Positions 44,884 through 54,911 of a DNA stretch of 64,000 bases are shown piece after piece; the first letter of the stretch is position 1, and the number at the start of each line of letters is the position of its first letter. The notes under the pieces were generated by a model. It was given only the letters and a program-made list of their open reading frames with translations, had not been told where the DNA came from and did not search any database. Origin of the DNA: Lentisphaera profundi (GTDB lineage Bacteria; Verrucomicrobiota; Lentisphaeria; Lentisphaerales; Lentisphaeraceae); assembly GCF_028728065.1 (NCBI RefSeq), contig NZ_CP117812.1, forward strand, positions 1,612,001 through 1,676,000, given 5' to 3'. A program made the position numbers and the translations under genes.

Positions 44884-46101
44884 GTGAAGTTATTTACTTA
44901 TTTATTTATTAGTACAGCGCTTTTGAACATAAGCTTATTAGCTAATCAAAACCTAGGGCTTTATCTACCTCAAAAGAGTAACACCAAGCTAACTAGCTTC
45001 TACAAAGATGGAATTCCTTTTAAAGCAATGGGCATCAATTATTTCGATGCATTTCAAAGGAAGCTGGGCGGAGAGGGAAAAAAGGTCAAGCTAAAAGATT
45101 ATTCCTATGTGGAAGGCTTTAAAACACTTAATAAATATAAGATCCCCTTTATAAGGTTTTGTGCCGGAGGATTTTTTCCCAATGAGTGGGATTCATACAT
45201 CAACAACAAAACTGCCTATTTCAAAGCTTTTGATCAGTTTATCAAAGATGCTGAAGAACACAACATAGGCCTGATTCCAACCCTTTTTTGGCATTTCCCC
45301 ACGGTACCCGATATTGTCAAAGAACCCATTAACCAATGGGGTAATCCAGATAGTAAAACAATCGCTTTCATGAAGCAGTACACACAAGAGCTCATTAGTC
45401 GCTATAAAGATTCACCGGCAATCCTAGCATGGGAATTTGGCAACGAATGGATTCACGAAGCCGACTTACCACAAGCCGATTTAGGCCGCGGCTGGATAGT
45501 GCCACACTTGGGGACAGCAAAAACGAGGACGATGAAAGATAAAATGTATCGTAAGAATATTTATGTAGCCTATGAGACCTTTGCGGAAATTGCCAAAAAA
45601 ATCGATCCCACTCGTCCGGTCTTCAGCGGTGATAGCATCCCCCGCCCTGCGGCTTACCACAATCGCAGTGAAGCGAGTTGGAAAATAGATTCCATTGAAG
45701 AATGGAGCAAAATCTTCACCCTGGACAATTCAAAAATGTCCGCCTTATCGGCTCATCTTTATTACTATGATGTTAACGAAGTAGAACGTGATGTGGGCTA
45801 CATCAAATACGATCCCGCTGAACAGCTAGCTTTGATGATGGATATTTCTAGAAAAGTAGGTAAACCTCTTTGGATAGGTGAATTTGGCCAAAACGGAACG
45901 CCAAAAAGTCTGCAGGAAGAAAAGCGCCAATTTGATTACTTATTAAATCTTATTATCAAAGAAGATGTACCCCTCTCTGCTCTATGGAATTTTGATTACA
46001 AGCACGAAGATCAAACTGCCTGGAACATCAGCGAGCAAAACCATCGTGCTTATATGCTCAAAGCTATTCAACAAGCAAATAAAAGACTGAATCATGAGTG
46101 A
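44884..46101 (+). CDS. Secreted GH5-like glycoside hydrolase
   Basis: 405 aa from a GTG start, chosen because it follows GAGGAAG and gives a clean signal peptide (KLFTYLFISTALLNISLLA); a longer reading frame from an ATG inside the upstream gene is unlikely. The TIM barrel (about 40-390) has the clan A features: FIRFCAGGFFPNEW after strand 2, acid/base Glu188 in WEFGNEW and nucleophile Glu333 in LWIGEFGQ. The closest types are GH5 mannanases/glucanases and similar clan A enzymes. It would act outside the cytoplasm to shorten a polysaccharide before uptake. It overlaps the transporter gene by 8 bp. Endo-mannanase fits the neighbouring beta-mannosidase best, but substrate is inference. Confidence 0.8.
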   Translation: MKLFTYLFISTALLNISLLANQNLGLYLPQKSNTKLTSFYKDGIPFKAMGINYFDAFQRKLGGEGKKVKLKDYSYVEGFKTLNKYKIPFIRFCAGGFFPNEWDSYINNKTAYFKAFDQFIKDAEEHNIGLIPTLFWHFPTVPDIVKEPINQWGNPDSKTIAFMKQYTQELISRYKDSPAILAWEFGNEWIHEADLPQADLGRGWIVPHLGTAKTRTMKDKMYRKNIYVAYETFAEIAKKIDPTRPVFSGDSIPRPAAYHNRSEASWKIDSIEEWSKIFTLDNSKMSALSAHLYYYDVNEVERDVGYIKYDPAEQLALMMDISRKVGKPLWIGEFGQNGTPKSLQEEKRQFDYLLNLIIKEDVPLSALWNFDYKHEDQTAWNISEQNHRAYMLKAIQQANKRLNHE

Positions 46102-47461
46102 TGAAAAATTACCAGTAAAAACCAAGTCAACTTGGGCACTAGGTTCCATAGCCGACGTCTACATGTCAAATGCACTCAATTACCTGGCCTTCCCTATCTA
46201 TAATATGGGCTTAGGAGTTGATCCGCGACTACTAGGCTGGGCACTGGGATTACCTCGTATATGGGATGCGATTTCCGATCCCCTTATGGGTAATATCTCC
46301 GATAACACGAGAAGCCGCTGGGGAAGACGACGTCCCTACATTTTTGTGGGAGCTATACTGTGCTCCATCATTTTCGCCCTCATTTGGTCACCACCAACGG
46401 GATGGAGTCCCACCCATATCGGTTACTACTTCATAGGAATGGCTTTTTTGTACTACACTGCCTATACAGTATTTATGGTTCCCTGGGGGGCTCTTGGACT
46501 AGAATTAACCAAAAATTATAACGAACGTACCAACGTCCAGGCCTATCGAACAGTCTTTCAGGCATTGGGCGGATTAGGGCTAGGCGCCATGTGGTGGTTA
46601 TCTCAGCGATGGGGCAATGGTAATGATATCGAGGGTGTACGTTATGTGGGCCTGGCTTTCGGTGCCTTAATTTTAGTTTGTGGTATTATTCCCGCTTTTT
46701 TCTGTCGGGAAGATCTCGCTATTGAAGAACAAGAGAAAATCAAATTCTGGCCCGCCATCAAAGCTACTTTTAGTAATAAAATATTCCTTCTCCTCATCAG
46801 TATTACTATTTGTGTCATGTTAGGTATCTTCATGGTCAATAGCTTTGCTATTTACATCAATACTTACTACGTCTTTGGAGGTGACAAAGAAGGTGTGGCC
46901 AAACTCAACATGTACGCCAACTTCGCCTTCCAAGGTGCGGGTATTGCCTTAGTTCCACTCATCACTTATCTCTCAAAAAAGATTGGTAAAAAAACAACTT
47001 TGATTGGTGGACTACTGATGGTGGTGGTCGCTTATGGCAGTAGTTGGTTTTTGTACACTCCAAAGAATCCATGGCTACAAATCATCTCTTTAGCTTTAGC
47101 CGCTCCCGGCTTATCATGCATGTGGACTCTCGCGTCCTCGATGCTGGCTGATATCTGTGATTTGGATGAACTCAAGACGGGTCGCCGTCGCGAAGGTATG
47201 TTTGGTGCCTCTTATAGCTGGGCCTGCAAAGCGGGCATTTCCCTAACCATGATTCTCAGTGGCTACATGCTGCAATGGTCAGGCTTCGATGCCGCGGTAG
47301 AAAGCCAACCCGAATCAGTGATCACTAATATGCGTATTCTTTATATGGTCGTACCTATGTTTTTTGTCGGCCTCGCAGCTTTCCTCCTCATGTTTTACCC
47401 CCTTTCAGAAGATAAAATCAACGAAATCCAAAAACAGTTGAATGACCAAAGTCATGATTAA
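46094..47461 (+). CDS. GPH-family (MelB-type) sugar:cation symporter
   Basis: 455 aa with about 12 membrane helices. The GPH family signatures are present: the N-terminal [40 protein letters not shown] (loop 2-3 motif with Asp and RWGRRRP), and the C-terminal [18 protein letters not shown]. It would import an oligosaccharide or monosaccharide with Na+ or H+. It overlaps the GH5-like gene by 8 bp and the next sulfatase gene by 8 bp. Position suggests mannooligosaccharides as substrate. Confidence 0.87.
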   Translation: MSDEKLPVKTKSTWALGSIADVYMSNALNYLAFPIYNMGLGVDPRLLGWALGLPRIWDAISDPLMGNISDNTRSRWGRRRPYIFVGAILCSIIFALIWSPPTGWSPTHIGYYFIGMAFLYYTAYTVFMVPWGALGLELTKNYNERTNVQAYRTVFQALGGLGLGAMWWLSQRWGNGNDIEGVRYVGLAFGALILVCGIIPAFFCREDLAIEEQEKIKFWPAIKATFSNKIFLLLISITICVMLGIFMVNSFAIYINTYYVFGGDKEGVAKLNMYANFAFQGAGIALVPLITYLSKKIGKKTTLIGGLLMVVVAYGSSWFLYTPKNPWLQIISLALAAPGLSCMWTLASSMLADICDLDELKTGRRREGMFGASYSWACKAGISLTMILSGYMLQWSGFDAAVESQPESVITNMRILYMVVPMFFVGLAAFLLMFYPLSEDKINEIQKQLNDQSHD

Positions 47462-48926
47462 TAAACTCCTTATTGCCTCCATACTACTTATGGCTAACCT
47501 TCACTTGCAAGCAGAATCAAAACCCAATATCATTTTAATTATTGCCGATGATCTTGGCCTCGGTGATCTCGGAGCCTATGGTTCGACAATGATTAAAACA
47601 CCCAATATTGATAAACTGGCTCAACAGGGTTGGACCGTCGATGTTATTGCCGATATGAACATAGATTTTATTCGTCGTCAGCAAAAAGAAACAAGTCCGT
47701 GGTATGCCATCACAGCCTATATCTCACCTCACTCACCTTGGGAATGTGATCCCAAGTATTCCGAGCCACTTGAACAAAAGGGCTACTCCAAAGCTTTAGC
47801 TGCCCTCTACGGTATGATCGAGCAGATGGATGAAGCCACCGGGCGAATTATTAAAGAACTAGAAGATTCAGGCGAGATTAACAATACAGTCATCATTTTT
47901 TCCAGCGATAATGGCGCCACGCCTAGCTGTCCTCTCACAGGCGGCACACCCATGGGCTCGGATGACTGGAAGAAGCGCAATCCACTCGGACTACGAGGTG
48001 AAAAATCAATGGTTTGGCAAAATGCCCTTCGCGTCCCATTTTTTATTCATTGGCCGAAAAATATACCCGCAGGTGAACGCCAACAGTTCGGTTGTTACGA
48101 AGACATATTACCGACAATTCTCGACCTCGCGGGTATCGATGACTCGATTGTCCCAAATCATTTACCACTCCATGGCATAAGTTTAAAGTCTGTGTTATTG
48201 AATGTACAAACTAAACTTCCCGAACGCTATCTGTTGCGTACACCCGTTGCCGATAAAGGATCGCCCAACACTTGGCCCACCCTACTCCTTGATGACCCCG
48301 GGGCGCTGCGTTACGAGCGAGTTCACAACTCTATGCGTGGTCCACGTTTTGTCTTTCATAGTTTACCTGGAGGCAAGCAGGCTCTTTACGACATCACAAA
48401 TGATGCCGAAGAAAAAAATGATGTTTCTACGCAGTATCCAGAATTGACAAATATGCTTGCAAAACAATGTCGTAAAGAATGGGATGCTTTAATCGCAAGC
48501 AAACGCTGCTTCAAAATGCCTTCATTCCTGATTGGCGACCTACGTTATGCCGGAATGACACGCTGCTGGGCTCACCTGCCTCCAGAAGTGGTCCCCTGCA
48601 ATGCGGCCCAAAGTGTTTCCGGTACTGTTACCTGTCCGTTCTCCGGATTGAAAGGCTTCTCGAAAAAAGGTGATTCAGCAAGCTACTCAATTGACGTGCG
48701 CACAGCGGGTATATACGAAGTGTCAATGAAAGGAGATAAGCTCGACAAATGCGGCGCACTCTCTATTCAAGTAGCAGGTACAAGCTTTAGGCCTAAAAAA
48801 ATAACCAGCAAGAAGATTATATTCGGCTCGGTCAGACTACCGAAGAACGTGATGGATATGCTTATCATTGCCACAAGCGATGGTGAAACGGCTTCCATCC
48901 AGGAACTTCAATTAGACGGAAAATAA
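47454..48926 (+). CDS. Sulfatase-family protein lacking the catalytic core (in-frame deletion)
   Basis: 490 aa from [20 protein letters not shown], a signal peptide; an ATG at 47442 would add four residues. The fold start is intact ([30 protein letters not shown]), but the sequence then jumps straight to [13 protein letters not shown]. The region that normally lies between, with the formylglycine motif C/S-x-P-x-R and GKWHLG, is absent, a loss of perhaps 130-170 residues. The later metal-site SSDNGA and C-terminal parts remain, followed by an extra beta domain (about 390-490). It cannot act as a normal formylglycine sulfatase. It may be a decaying gene, or a non-catalytic binding protein. The frame is kept throughout, which leaves the second possibility open. 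Confidence 0.75.
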   Translation: MINKLLIASILLMANLHLQAESKPNIILIIADDLGLGDLGAYGSTMIKTPNIDKLAQQGWTVDVIADMNIDFIRRQQKETSPWYAITAYISPHSPWECDPKYSEPLEQKGYSKALAALYGMIEQMDEATGRIIKELEDSGEINNTVIIFSSDNGATPSCPLTGGTPMGSDDWKKRNPLGLRGEKSMVWQNALRVPFFIHWPKNIPAGERQQFGCYEDILPTILDLAGIDDSIVPNHLPLHGISLKSVLLNVQTKLPERYLLRTPVADKGSPNTWPTLLLDDPGALRYERVHNSMRGPRFVFHSLPGGKQALYDITNDAEEKNDVSTQYPELTNMLAKQCRKEWDALIASKRCFKMPSFLIGDLRYAGMTRCWAHLPPEVVPCNAAQSVSGTVTCPFSGLKGFSKKGDSASYSIDVRTAGIYEVSMKGDKLDKCGALSIQVAGTSFRPKKITSKKIIFGSVRLPKNVMDMLIIATSDGETASIQELQLDGK

Positions 48927-49071
48927 ATATTTTGACTCTCATGTAAATGTAATGATGGATATAGACCTAATCATTGCCGAGCTGCACTCGCTAAAGCTTG
49001 TGTATTGACTCTTGGGCCTAATAGGTCGTTTTTTAGCAAAAGATAAATAAAAATAAGGACATCGCAATACA

Positions 49072-49203
49072 ATGAAAAATGTATACACACAATTTGCGCT
49101 AATTACGACGATTTTATTTTTCGCCCTTCTTGATACCTACGCAGCCTCAAAACTGCAGCAGTCCATCACCTTGTCGTACGGAACACACATAGCTCGAAGA
49201 TAA
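49072..49203 (+). pseudogene. Signal-peptide-only ORF, probable gene remnant (43 codons)
   Basis: A short ORF has an N-terminal signal peptide (MKNVYTQFALITTILFFALL, cleavage near TYAAS) followed by only 19 residues and a stop. AAGGA lies 12 bases upstream. After the signal peptide one would expect AASKPN-type sulfatase start; here the sequence runs into LQQSITLSYG and ends. It looks like the 5' end of a deleted exported enzyme. The remaining bases of the 48927-49254 gap contain a weak hairpin before a T-run near 49012-49034 and nothing else I can support. Confidence 0.5.
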
Positions 49204-49254
49204 GTATCCAAGAGCTCGACCTTTAAAAATAATAAACTAAACGGGATTTATAAA

Positions 49255-50013
49255 ATGAAAAAATTAGGACTCCTTCTCTTTTGCCTAACAGTAACGAGCC
49301 TGCTCGCGCAAGATAATCAATTTAAAGGTATAGGTAGTTTCCTCTCGCCTGATCAGTGGTCGATGAATAAACTCCCGACGCTAGAAAATCCCGGGATTAT
49401 CAACAAGGGCGATAGTACCATGCCTACCTTTATAGCAAAAATGGCTCTCATTCAAAACGGTGGTCGCTTGCATGACTTTGAGGATAAAGGTCTGAACTTA
49501 AGAAGTCATAGCCGCTTCACCATTGAGGATGCTCGAGAAAATTATTCCGAGTACACGAATTTAGATATCAGTGGACAGCTCACTCTATGGTCAAACAAAG
49601 CAAATACCCTTTGTGAATTAAACATAATTTCAGGTAGTGTAAAGGCGGGGGAATTATCCTTGCTCGGTGCTGAAGTATCTATCAAAAACGGTTTATTGAA
49701 AGCCGGACTTCTGACTCAATCACCTAAGGCAAGTATTACTTTTCTCGCTAAGGGAAAAGGCAAAATTATCATAGCAGATATTGGTGATAAGCAACTCAAC
49801 CAACTCTACATAGAATTTGAGCCCGGAAACCAAGGTTCTTTTACGATTGGCAGCAAAGACCGGTCCACTTACGATCTGATTAAATGGATGATAGAACAAG
49901 GAAGGTTTTTATCAAATAAAGTTGAAAAAACTGACCTAAATTCTTTCATAATCACAAAAGACAAACACTCTACTTCCATTGCATTAAAACCATCAACAAT
50001 AATAAGTATTTAA
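49255..50013 (+). CDS. Secreted protein of unknown function, possibly beta-solenoid
   Basis: 252 aa with a signal peptide (MKKLGLLLFCLTVTSLLA, then QDNQ). I do not recognise the family. The middle part (about 75-180) alternates short strands and turns (LDISGQLTLWSNKANTLCELNI, SGSVKAGELSLLG, AEVSIKNGLLKAGLL) in a pattern seen in right-handed beta-helices and autotransporter-like passengers. A short C-terminal stretch (LIKWMIEQGRFL) is helical. It sits between the deleted sulfatase and the rhamnosidase genes in the same direction and probably belongs to the same operon, so an extracellular glycan-binding role is possible. No catalytic motif can be identified. Confidence 0.65.
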   Translation: MKKLGLLLFCLTVTSLLAQDNQFKGIGSFLSPDQWSMNKLPTLENPGIINKGDSTMPTFIAKMALIQNGGRLHDFEDKGLNLRSHSRFTIEDARENYSEYTNLDISGQLTLWSNKANTLCELNIISGSVKAGELSLLGAEVSIKNGLLKAGLLTQSPKASITFLAKGKGKIIIADIGDKQLNQLYIEFEPGNQGSFTIGSKDRSTYDLIKWMIEQGRFLSNKVEKTDLNSFIITKDKHSTSIALKPSTIISI

Positions 50014-50111
50014 ACACCAGTAAATCTAAAACCATCATATATCAAGCCATTCTTCCTCTGATAGCAATCAAGGCGGGTTCATTCTAACTACAATCATCCA
50101 GGAGTCATAAA

Positions 50112-50192
50112 TTGAAAGCACTCTATAGATCATTCGCAATCGCCATACTTGCGACAATGATGCCTTTATCTTCAAATGAATCAAAGGTGTAA
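50112..50192 (+). pseudogene. Signal-peptide leader one frame off the rhamnosidase gene
   Basis: A 26-codon ORF starts at a TTG 7 bp after AGGAG and encodes a textbook signal peptide (Lys/Arg start, core FAIAILATMMPL, then SSNES), then stops at TAA two bases before the rhamnosidase ATG. The leader frame differs from the enzyme frame by one base. Removing a single base near the TAA would join them into one secreted protein (ESKVK then MENSKW). This may be a frameshifted signal peptide of the enzyme, a sequencing error, or the scar of a deleted gene. Confidence 0.5.
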
Positions 50193-50193
50193 A

Positions 50194-52935
50194 ATGGAAA
50201 ATTCAAAATGGATCTGGTGTGCGCACAAGGATGTGCACCAATACAATCAAACTGTGCACTTCAAAAAAGAATTTGAGCTTTCAGATTGCTCAGAGGCACA
50301 GCTACTCATCACCGCAGATAGCTGGTACCGCGTCAGTATCAATGGCGAGTGGGTACACGATGGTCCCGCGCGTTCCTATCCTGAGGAAATGCAGTATGAT
50401 GTTCACGATATTGCTCCACTACTTCAAAAAGGGCCTAATACTATTGAAGTTATTGTCCGTTACTTTGGCATTGGCACTTTTCATCAAATACCCCAGCAAG
50501 CGGGCCTCAGAGCAGAAATACACTGTGATAATTCTATTATTGCTACAGACTCAACTTGGCTGGCGAGTCCCGCAAAAGCTTGGCAGCAATGGACTCCGAA
50601 AATCTCTATTCAGATGGAGGCGGTGGAGGCCTACGATGCCCGCTTGGATAGTCATTTTGATTGGCATGCTGCGGTAGAGCTGGAGCGACAAGTCAAGCTG
50701 ACTGAGCGTAAGACGGGTCTAATGACAAAAGTTGAGCGCGTTCCACAAGAGATAGCTAATCCTGTGATTGTGAAAAAAAGCCCTGCTCGCTACTGTGTTC
50801 CCATTACACAAATTGCCCACGGTGAATTAATTGAAGCCAATTTTTATACCAGCCGCCCAGTTTTACTTGGCGCGGTATTGAAGGTACGCACTAAGCAAGA
50901 ATTCAACTTTGATTCCGATGAGTGGAAAATCGCCATTGATGGCAAGCTTGTTGATAGCGCCAGCATCTCACTTGACGCTGGCCCACACACGCTAATATTC
51001 TTCTGTAATAGCTTTTATGGTCATAATAAAGATATCGGATTCCCTTGGCTCGAAATGACCGATTCATCATGGGATGAATGGCATCTCGCCGTAGCTGAAA
51101 AATTTCTCTTCTGCGATAATGACCGCCGTTGGTTCTCATTTGAAAATAAAGCCGCCAAAGAAATGGAGCAAGGATGGCAAAAATTCATTAATGATTTTGC
51201 TCAACTTTGGTCCAAGGCAGAACAAGCTTTTCCGCCATTATCTAAGAAGCTTAAGCTCCCTACAGAGCAAATATTCATGCCAGATGCGGCGGCAGAATTC
51301 TTCCACCGCGAAGAAATCTCAAAGCTCGATCCTAAGCTTAACAAGAAGATAATCACCCCTTCAAAAGATGGCACCATTGAGCTCTGTTATGATTTTGGTG
51401 AGCAAACTTGTGGCTATTTTGAATTTTCAATTGAAGCTGAAGCAGGTCTTATCATTGATCTAAATGCGGTGGAATACAGAACACCCGAAGGAATTATTCA
51501 ACACACCCTGCCCTTCAATCGAAATGGTATGCGTTATATTACCAAGAAAGGCATCAATAACTTTCGCTCACTCAAGCGTCGTGCTGGTCAATACCTCTTT
51601 ATGACGCTGCGAAATCAAACTACAGAGCTGGTCATTCACTCGCTAAAGATCATTGAATCCACGGCTCCAGTCGAGTCAGTTCAAGACTTTAAATCAAGTG
51701 ATCCTGCCCTAGATAAAATATGGAAAATGTCTGAACGTACTCTGCAGCTATGTATGGAAGATACCTTCACCGATTGCCCTCTTTATGAACAAACCCTCTG
51801 GATTGGCGATGCTCGCAATGAGGCGCTCTATGCCTTTAGCGCTTATGGTAACTACGATGTATCCGCACGTTCTTTGGAACTTGGGGCTCAGTCTCTGCAG
51901 CAATTCCCCATGGTGGGTTGCCAAGTACCTTCTTCATGGGACTGTCTCCTACCGGCTTGGAGCTTTCTGTGGGGCATGCATGTTTGGGAGCACTACTTCT
52001 ATAGCGGTGACAAAGCGCTACTTGAGAAACTCTGGCCTGCAGTTAAGCTGAACCTTGCGGGTGCAGAACAACACAAAGATATTCACGGCTTATTTAGTGG
52101 ACCCTTTTGGAATTTATTGGAATGGGCTCCTATCGATCACGATAACGAAACCGTACTGCACAATAGCATGATGCTTGTAGCGGCCTTAAAAGCCGCCGAG
52201 AACTGTGCTGAAGTCCTCAATGAGCACGAGGCCAAAAGTCAATATTCCGCGCGGCGAATTGAACTCACCAAGGTAATTAACTCATTCTGGAATGAGTCCA
52301 AAAATAGCTACCCTGACGCACTACTAGATAGTACTGGACTGGCAAGTGAGAAAACCTGTCAACATACTTCCATGTTATCCATTATGTGCGGTATTGCAAG
52401 TACCGATATCTGGGATAAGGCGGTCAATAATCTCTTACATGCGCCCGCAGAGATGACCGGAATCGGCTCACCTTTTGCGATGCAATTCATGTACGAAGCC
52501 CTCGAGCAAGCTGGAGAACAGCAAGTTTTAATTGATTCTATTAGAACAAAGTTTCAGCCCATGATTGATGCGGGTTCTAGCACAGTTTGGGAAATGTTTG
52601 CCGGAAGCGATTTCGATACCCGCGGATTCCCCACCCGCAGTCACTGCCACGCCTGGGCATCGAGCCCGGTTTACTTCCTCAACCGAATTGTATTGGGTCT
52701 AATACAAATAGCGCCAGGCGGAACGGCTTTTGAAATTAGTCCGCGTCTCTGTGGTCTAACTCATGCAAGTGGTGCAACCGCAACCCCCCAAGGTGATCTA
52801 AAGGTTCACTGGAAGCGCAAGGGAGTCGACTTAATTATTGAAGTTGAATCGCCAGATAAATTTGATATCACTTTTCAAAGCAATGAAAGTCTAAAAGGAC
52901 TTGATGTATCATTTAATATATTTAATTCTAATTAA
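50194..52935 (+). CDS. GH78 alpha-L-rhamnosidase
   Basis: 913 aa from MENSKWIWC, preceded by AAAGG; an in-frame ATG 6 codons earlier exists. The layout is typical of GH78: N-terminal beta-sandwich domains (with SWYRVSINGEWVHDGPAR and LNAVEYRTPEG), then the (alpha/alpha)6 barrel from about 510 and a C-terminal beta domain (ISPRLCGL). The active site is kept: FTDCPLYEQTLWIGD has the Asp, Glu (+5) and Asp (+12) spacing of the classic DCPxRExxxxxGD, with the usual Arg replaced by Tyr; SSTVWEMF and RSHCHAWASSP give the later Glu and His. It releases terminal alpha-L-rhamnose. As annotated it lacks a signal peptide, but a signal peptide lies just upstream in another frame. Confidence 0.82.
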   Translation: MENSKWIWCAHKDVHQYNQTVHFKKEFELSDCSEAQLLITADSWYRVSINGEWVHDGPARSYPEEMQYDVHDIAPLLQKGPNTIEVIVRYFGIGTFHQIPQQAGLRAEIHCDNSIIATDSTWLASPAKAWQQWTPKISIQMEAVEAYDARLDSHFDWHAAVELERQVKLTERKTGLMTKVERVPQEIANPVIVKKSPARYCVPITQIAHGELIEANFYTSRPVLLGAVLKVRTKQEFNFDSDEWKIAIDGKLVDSASISLDAGPHTLIFFCNSFYGHNKDIGFPWLEMTDSSWDEWHLAVAEKFLFCDNDRRWFSFENKAAKEMEQGWQKFINDFAQLWSKAEQAFPPLSKKLKLPTEQIFMPDAAAEFFHREEISKLDPKLNKKIITPSKDGTIELCYDFGEQTCGYFEFSIEAEAGLIIDLNAVEYRTPEGIIQHTLPFNRNGMRYITKKGINNFRSLKRRAGQYLFMTLRNQTTELVIHSLKIIESTAPVESVQDFKSSDPALDKIWKMSERTLQLCMEDTFTDCPLYEQTLWIGDARNEALYAFSAYGNYDVSARSLELGAQSLQQFPMVGCQVPSSWDCLLPAWSFLWGMHVWEHYFYSGDKALLEKLWPAVKLNLAGAEQHKDIHGLFSGPFWNLLEWAPIDHDNETVLHNSMMLVAALKAAENCAEVLNEHEAKSQYSARRIELTKVINSFWNESKNSYPDALLDSTGLASEKTCQHTSMLSIMCGIASTDIWDKAVNNLLHAPAEMTGIGSPFAMQFMYEALEQAGEQQVLIDSIRTKFQPMIDAGSSTVWEMFAGSDFDTRGFPTRSHCHAWASSPVYFLNRIVLGLIQIAPGGTAFEISPRLCGLTHASGATATPQGDLKVHWKRKGVDLIIEVESPDKFDITFQSNESLKGLDVSFNIFNSN

Positions 52936-52952
52936 CAAATAAGGCAACTATC

Positions 52953-54635
52953 ATGAAAAAACTCACTTGGCTTCTGGCAGCTTTACTCCTTAATTCCACT
53001 GTATATAGCGCAAGTAAACCGAATATCATTATCATAATGTCAGATGATTCCGGATATACTGATCTAGGCTGTTATGGTGGCGAAATTGACACACCAAACT
53101 TAGATAAAATGGCTTCCAATGGCCTACGTTTTAAAAACTTCTATAACAACGGCCGTTGCAGTCCAACTCGCGCATCGCTCATGACTGGTCGTGATTCGGC
53201 CCATGCTGGCTTTGCGGCCGGTACTCTGGGTGGATGGAATCGTGAGATGAAACAACCCAGCTACAGAGCTCGCATGCCCTATACCTTGCCGACGATTGCC
53301 GAACTCATGAAGCAATCCGGTTACACCACGATGATGACAGGTAAATGGCACCTTGGTGGCAGCCTGCTAAAATTAAACCCAGGAAGTCAAGCTTGGTGGA
53401 AGCAGACTCACCCAGGATGGGAACTCACCGAAGAAGAGATTGAAGCTGACTTCAATGCCCTACCCGCGCAGCGTGGCTTCGATAAATTCTTTGGTCTCAT
53501 CGAAGGAGAAACTCACCTTTTCATGACTCCCGAGGACAAGCACGAATACCTTGAAGGCAATCAGCACACTAAGCTCAAATATGAGCAAACTTACAAGATG
53601 CACTGTTACTACGATGATGAGCAGCGTTATCCCTACACGGCTAATCACGGCAAAACATCTAAGGCCTTCTATGCCACGGACGGCATGACGGATCGTGCCA
53701 TTGAAATGATCGAAGAAGCGCTTGAAGACAAATCCAAGCCCTTTTTTATGTACATGGCCTACCGCGCTCCTCACTTGCCAATCCAAGCCCCTCAAGAATT
53801 GGTAGATAAATACCTCTCACGTTATGACGACTTGGCGAAAGTTGAGATAGATCGAGTTAAAGGCCTAGCTAAGCAAGGCCTTTGGGACTCTAATAACAAG
53901 TATCGCAAGCACTTTTCTGCATGTAGAAAAGCACCTGAGAAGTATCACTTACGGGCGGCCATCCATGCTGCGATGATTGAGAAAATTGACCAGAATGTCG
54001 GTAAAATCATTGCTAGCCTAAAGAAGACCGGGGCTTTTGATAATACCCTGATTCTTTATTTTTCTGATAATGGTGCGGCTTCTCATCTAGGTCAGTTAAT
54101 GAATACACCCTATTTCGGTTGCAAAGCACTCTTGTATGAGGGCGGAACTAAGACTCATTGTATCGCGCAATGGCCAAAAGTAATAAAAAAAGGTTCAATC
54201 ACTGAGAGCACCGGCTGGGTGGGTGACCTACTTCCTACTTTCCTCGATATCGCTGGAGCCACTTATCCCAAGGAATTTCGTGGTGTAGCTACTTCACCTT
54301 TAGACGGTCGTAGTATCCTGCCTATCCTAGAAGGAAAAACCATGTCCCCGCCAGAGTATCTTTTCGCCAATGACAAGGGCCAACAATCCGTCATCTTCAA
54401 AGGACGCTGGAAGCTACTCATTGAGCCGGGTTGGTATGTCCTAACCAATAAAAAACCAGGCATTTCTTATGAGCTCTACGACTTGCAAGAAGACCCAGCC
54501 GAACGAATTAATCTAGCTAATAAGCAGCCCGAAATCGTCGATCAACTTCGCAAAGTCTGTGCACAATGGCAACAAGATAACGGTATACTCGACTATGGTG
54601 AATTACTCAAAACACGTCCCAATTTTAGTAAGTAA
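52953..54635 (+). CDS. Secreted formylglycine sulfatase (S1 family)
   Basis: 560 aa with a signal peptide (MKKLTWLLAALLLNSTVYSA). It has the sulfatase fold with KPNIIIIMSDDSGYTDLG (metal-binding Asp pair), the catalytic RCSPTRASLMTGR with Cys69 to be converted to formylglycine, TGKWHLGG, a second metal site LYFSDNGAASH, and a C-terminal subdomain with DLQEDPAERINLANK. All the key residues are present, unlike the other sulfatase in this operon. Activity needs a maturase, which is not in the window. It probably removes sulfate esters from the same glycan so that the mannosidase and rhamnosidase can act. It follows the rhamnosidase after 17 bp with AAGG before the ATG. The exact sulfate position attacked cannot be told. 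Confidence 0.9.
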   Translation: MKKLTWLLAALLLNSTVYSASKPNIIIIMSDDSGYTDLGCYGGEIDTPNLDKMASNGLRFKNFYNNGRCSPTRASLMTGRDSAHAGFAAGTLGGWNREMKQPSYRARMPYTLPTIAELMKQSGYTTMMTGKWHLGGSLLKLNPGSQAWWKQTHPGWELTEEEIEADFNALPAQRGFDKFFGLIEGETHLFMTPEDKHEYLEGNQHTKLKYEQTYKMHCYYDDEQRYPYTANHGKTSKAFYATDGMTDRAIEMIEEALEDKSKPFFMYMAYRAPHLPIQAPQELVDKYLSRYDDLAKVEIDRVKGLAKQGLWDSNNKYRKHFSACRKAPEKYHLRAAIHAAMIEKIDQNVGKIIASLKKTGAFDNTLILYFSDNGAASHLGQLMNTPYFGCKALLYEGGTKTHCIAQWPKVIKKGSITESTGWVGDLLPTFLDIAGATYPKEFRGVATSPLDGRSILPILEGKTMSPPEYLFANDKGQQSVIFKGRWKLLIEPGWYVLTNKKPGISYELYDLQEDPAERINLANKQPEIVDQLRKVCAQWQQDNGILDYGELLKTRPNFSK

Positions 54636-54911
54636 CATAAGGCTTAATCATCGAATGTACTAAGCGCGGCGGCAAGCACCAACTCACCTTCAGGTCAATT
54701 TATTACCGGCCTCGAGAAGGTACTTGTCGGGGGCTCGAGGGGAAACAAATCTCTTTCCTATGAGCAGCACCTAAAACAAATAGCGCCGTCAGCTGATGAG
54801 TCGTAAAGAAAGTTACTTATTGAAAAACCATCTGTAAGGATAAAGCTTTCTATTTATTATTAAGAAACTAGATTACCATTACTATCAACCAAGACTTAAA
54901 AGTGATTTATT

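Noticed and set aside
49011-49034. Weak hairpin (GGCCT/AGGTC) followed by six T
   Set aside because: Only five pairs including one G-U; too weak to call a terminator, and genes on both sides seem to belong to one operon.
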